From NCBI RefSeq assembly GCF_006968745.1, contig NZ_CP030118.1, positions 3,670,674-3,734,673 of the forward strand: a stretch of 64,000 nucleotides of DNA. Direction: 5' to 3'. Source of the DNA: Brasilonema sennae CENA114 (GTDB lineage Bacteria > Cyanobacteriota > Cyanobacteriia > Cyanobacteriales > Nostocaceae). Shown here one piece after another: positions 62,603 to 64,000 of this stretch. Positions within the stretch are counted from its first letter, which is position 1. Every line of letters begins with the position of its first letter. The notes beneath the pieces were generated by a model, which worked only from the letters and a program-made list of their open reading frames with translations, was not told where the DNA came from and ran no database searches. The translations under genes and the position numbers were made by a program.

Positions 62603-62703
62603 TGTAGCGGGTCTTCAAGTTGCAACCAGACTGCCGGAAGGGACTCCAAGCTAGCCTAGCCAATTAGTTAATCTAAATCTTAATTAAAGACTAGAGCTAA
62701 CTG

Positions 62704-62775
62704 CTAGAGAACAGCCCCGGCACACAGCCGGCTAACTGCAACTTGATGACCCATAATTGTACTACTTTCTATCAT
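62704..62775 (-). CDS. Possible 23-residue peptide with an extreme Shine-Dalgarno, inside the structured element
   Basis: On the minus strand AAGGAGGTGAT (62780-62790), a full-length match to the 16S rRNA anti-SD tail, stands a few bases before ATG 62775. The frame runs 23 codons (MIESSTIMGHQVAV, then SRLCAGAVL) to TAG. The coding region overlaps the right arm of the long-range stem. Either this is a leader or small peptide gene, or the + strand RNA displays a copy of the anti-SD (ATCACCTCCTT). I know of no homologue with certainty. Confidence 0.4.
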   Translation of the reverse strand: MIESSTIMGHQVAVSRLCAGAVL

Positions 62776-62812
62776 GGGCATCACCTCCTTGTTGCCTAAG
62801 CGGTCTTAGTAT

Positions 62813-62837
62813 CAAAAAGGCGGAGTTTTTAGCTCCG
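62813..62837 (-). terminator. Terminator-like hairpin upstream of xseA
   Basis: CGGAG and CTCCG (62821-62837) form a short hairpin. On the minus strand it is followed by CCTTTTTG, the layout of a weak rho-independent terminator reading leftward, toward the small-peptide region. Confidence 0.35.
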
Positions 62838-62913
62838 GGTTATTCACCTTTATTCAATATAACACAACTTTCTCCCACAATGAGAATATCCTTGATTCTT
62901 TATCTAAACTTCA

Positions 62914-64000
62914 ATGATAAAATCCGACAACTCTTCCAACCAGATTGCTGAAACAGCCCTCTCAGTCGCTGGTTTAACTGACTATATCCGCTTTTTACTA
63001 GAACAAGACGAACAATTGCAACGAGTTTGGGTGACTGGAGAAGTTTCCAGCGCCAGCCAGCATCGCAGTGGGTTATTTTTTACGCTACAAGATCCTGATG
63101 GTGGTGCTGCAATTAAGTGTGTGGTGTGGAATAGTCAATTGACAAAACTGGCACAAATGCCTGTTCGAGGTGAGCAGTTAATTATCTTAGGTAGTATAAG
63201 GCTTTATCCTCAAAGGGGAGAGTATCAGCTTTCTGTTTGGCAAGCTTTGCCCGCTGGGGTTGGTTTGCAAGCGCTACGTTATCAGCAACTGCGAAAACGG
63301 TTGCAGGCTGAGGGGTTATTTGATTCGCAAACAAAGCGATCGCTTCCTCATAATCCCCAAACAATCGCCGTTGTCACCTCACCCACGGCTGCTGCTTGGG
63401 GCGATATTCAAAAAACTCTCAAACAAAGGTATCCTGGTTTATACGTTCTTTTTTCTCCCGCTACAGTCCAAGGTGAGCAAGCCCCAGAATCTATAGTGAA
63501 TGCTATTCGACGAGTGGAGATGGATGGACGTGCTGAGGTGCTACTTTTAGCAAGGGGTGGTGGTGCAGTTGAGGAATTGGCTTGCTTTAATGATGAACGA
63601 GTCGTGCGAGCAGTTGCTTGTTGTTCCATTCCGGTAATTACTGGGATTGGTCATCAAAGGGATGAGTCTTTGGTAGATTTGGTGGCAGATGCTGCAGTGC
63701 ATACACCGACAGCTGCAGCGGAGTTGGTTGTTCCAGCACTGGCAGAATTATATAATCAGCATCAGCAACGAGTTGTTGCTTTACACCGAAGCGTATCTTT
63801 TTGTTTAGAAACAGCACAAAACAAACTGCAAGAAAAGCGAAACCGTCTGCGGCGCTTACGGTTAGATCGACAAGTACAGCAGGAAATACAGGAACTCAGT
63901 TGGAAGCGTCAGCAATTGGTGCGTGCGACAACAATGCAATTACACCAAGCAACGCAGCATATAGAAATGTTGCGCCAAAAGTTAACGACTCTTGATCCTA
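62914..64000 (+). CDS. xseA: Exodeoxyribonuclease VII large subunit (partial, runs off window)
   Basis: From ATG 62914 the frame is open to the right edge (362 codons of an expected 400 or more). It is the catalytic subunit of ExoVII, which degrades single-stranded DNA with the small subunit XseB. The N-terminal OB domain is clear (ETALSVAGLTDYIRFLLEQDEQLQRVWVTGEVSS; GLFFTLQDPDGGAAIKCVVW; LYPQRGEYQLSVWQALPAG), as is the catalytic core (IAVVTSPTAAAWGDIQKTLKQRYPGLYVLFSPATVQGEQAPESI; LLLARGGGAVEELACFNDERVVRAV; PVITGIGHQRDESLVDLVADAAVHTPTAAAELVVP). A coiled-coil stalk begins near 300. The C-terminus is not seen. Confidence 0.95.
   Translation, partial: MIKSDNSSNQIAETALSVAGLTDYIRFLLEQDEQLQRVWVTGEVSSASQHRSGLFFTLQDPDGGAAIKCVVWNSQLTKLAQMPVRGEQLIILGSIRLYPQRGEYQLSVWQALPAGVGLQALRYQQLRKRLQAEGLFDSQTKRSLPHNPQTIAVVTSPTAAAWGDIQKTLKQRYPGLYVLFSPATVQGEQAPESIVNAIRRVEMDGRAEVLLLARGGGAVEELACFNDERVVRAVACCSIPVITGIGHQRDESLVDLVADAAVHTPTAAAELVVPALAELYNQHQQRVVALHRSVSFCLETAQNKLQEKRNRLRRLRLDRQVQQEIQELSWKRQQLVRATTMQLHQATQHIEMLRQKLTTLDP

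Overview
The window looks like chromosomal DNA of a filamentous, probably heterocyst-forming cyanobacterium of the Nostocales (Scytonema, Tolypothrix or Brasilonema type). The evidence is the many HIP1 octamers (GCGATCGC), a CrtO-type carotene ketolase, Ycf46 and COP23 proteins, a cell-wall peptidase with the residue numbering of the Anabaena/Nostoc enzyme, a ScyD/ScyE-like PEP-CTERM protein, Uma2 and NB-ARC/TPR proteins, and several families of short dispersed repeats. Housekeeping anchors are recA with a cyanobacterial LexA box, ilvA, bioD, prs, an NfuA-type Fe-S scaffold, a GH57 glucan enzyme, tRNA-Phe and the start of xseA.

Layout. 1-3.5 kb: cell-wall hydrolase, glycosyltransferase, recA. 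4-13.9 kb: a small secreted Pro-rich protein, an NLR-like NB-ARC/TPR locus broken by a stop codon, then an operon of histidine kinase, NtrC-family regulator without a DNA-binding domain, and sigma-54 (rpoN), with a divergent membrane protein. 14-22 kb: methyltransferase, DUF2993 protein, MFS transporter, crtO, SMP-30 protein, ilvA. 22.5-26.5 kb: a second NLR-like locus, a small protein with an amyloid-like tail followed in the same frame by an NB-ARC protein with about 17 TPRs. 26.5-35.8 kb: DUF433 protein, hydrolase, SH3 protein, Ycf46, COP23, a double trypsin/TPR protein. 35.7-36.9 kb: remnant of an element integrated at tRNA-Phe. 37-45 kb: zinc-type SmtB regulator, flavin monooxygenase, and a sugar ABC importer interrupted by Uma2 and ScyD-like genes. 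45-50.9 kb: MFS transporter, cysteine-peptidase-like protein, a GC-rich macrolide phosphotransferase cassette, M20 amidohydrolase, bioD. 51-64 kb: Ser/Thr kinase, prs, decayed transposase and peptidase, NfuA, GH57, kinase-WD40, WD40, a structured intergenic element, and xseA.

The most unusual content is the sigma-54 module. Cyanobacteria are generally described as lacking sigma-54, yet here are a full-length RpoN with an RpoN box, a GAFTGA activator and its kinase in one operon. Two identical, consensus -24/-12 promoters (TGGCACGATTTTTGCA) stand before two envelope-protein genes, one divergent from the operon and one 8 kb away. The activator has no HTH, as in minimal sigma-54 circuits such as Chlamydia CtcC and Helicobacter FlgR, so this may be a compact dedicated envelope-response regulon. 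The two NLR-like loci are the second focus: one pairs its NB-ARC protein with a small protein sharing the same N-terminal adaptor-like domain, the other with a protein ending in an amyloid-like motif. Both are interrupted by in-frame stops.
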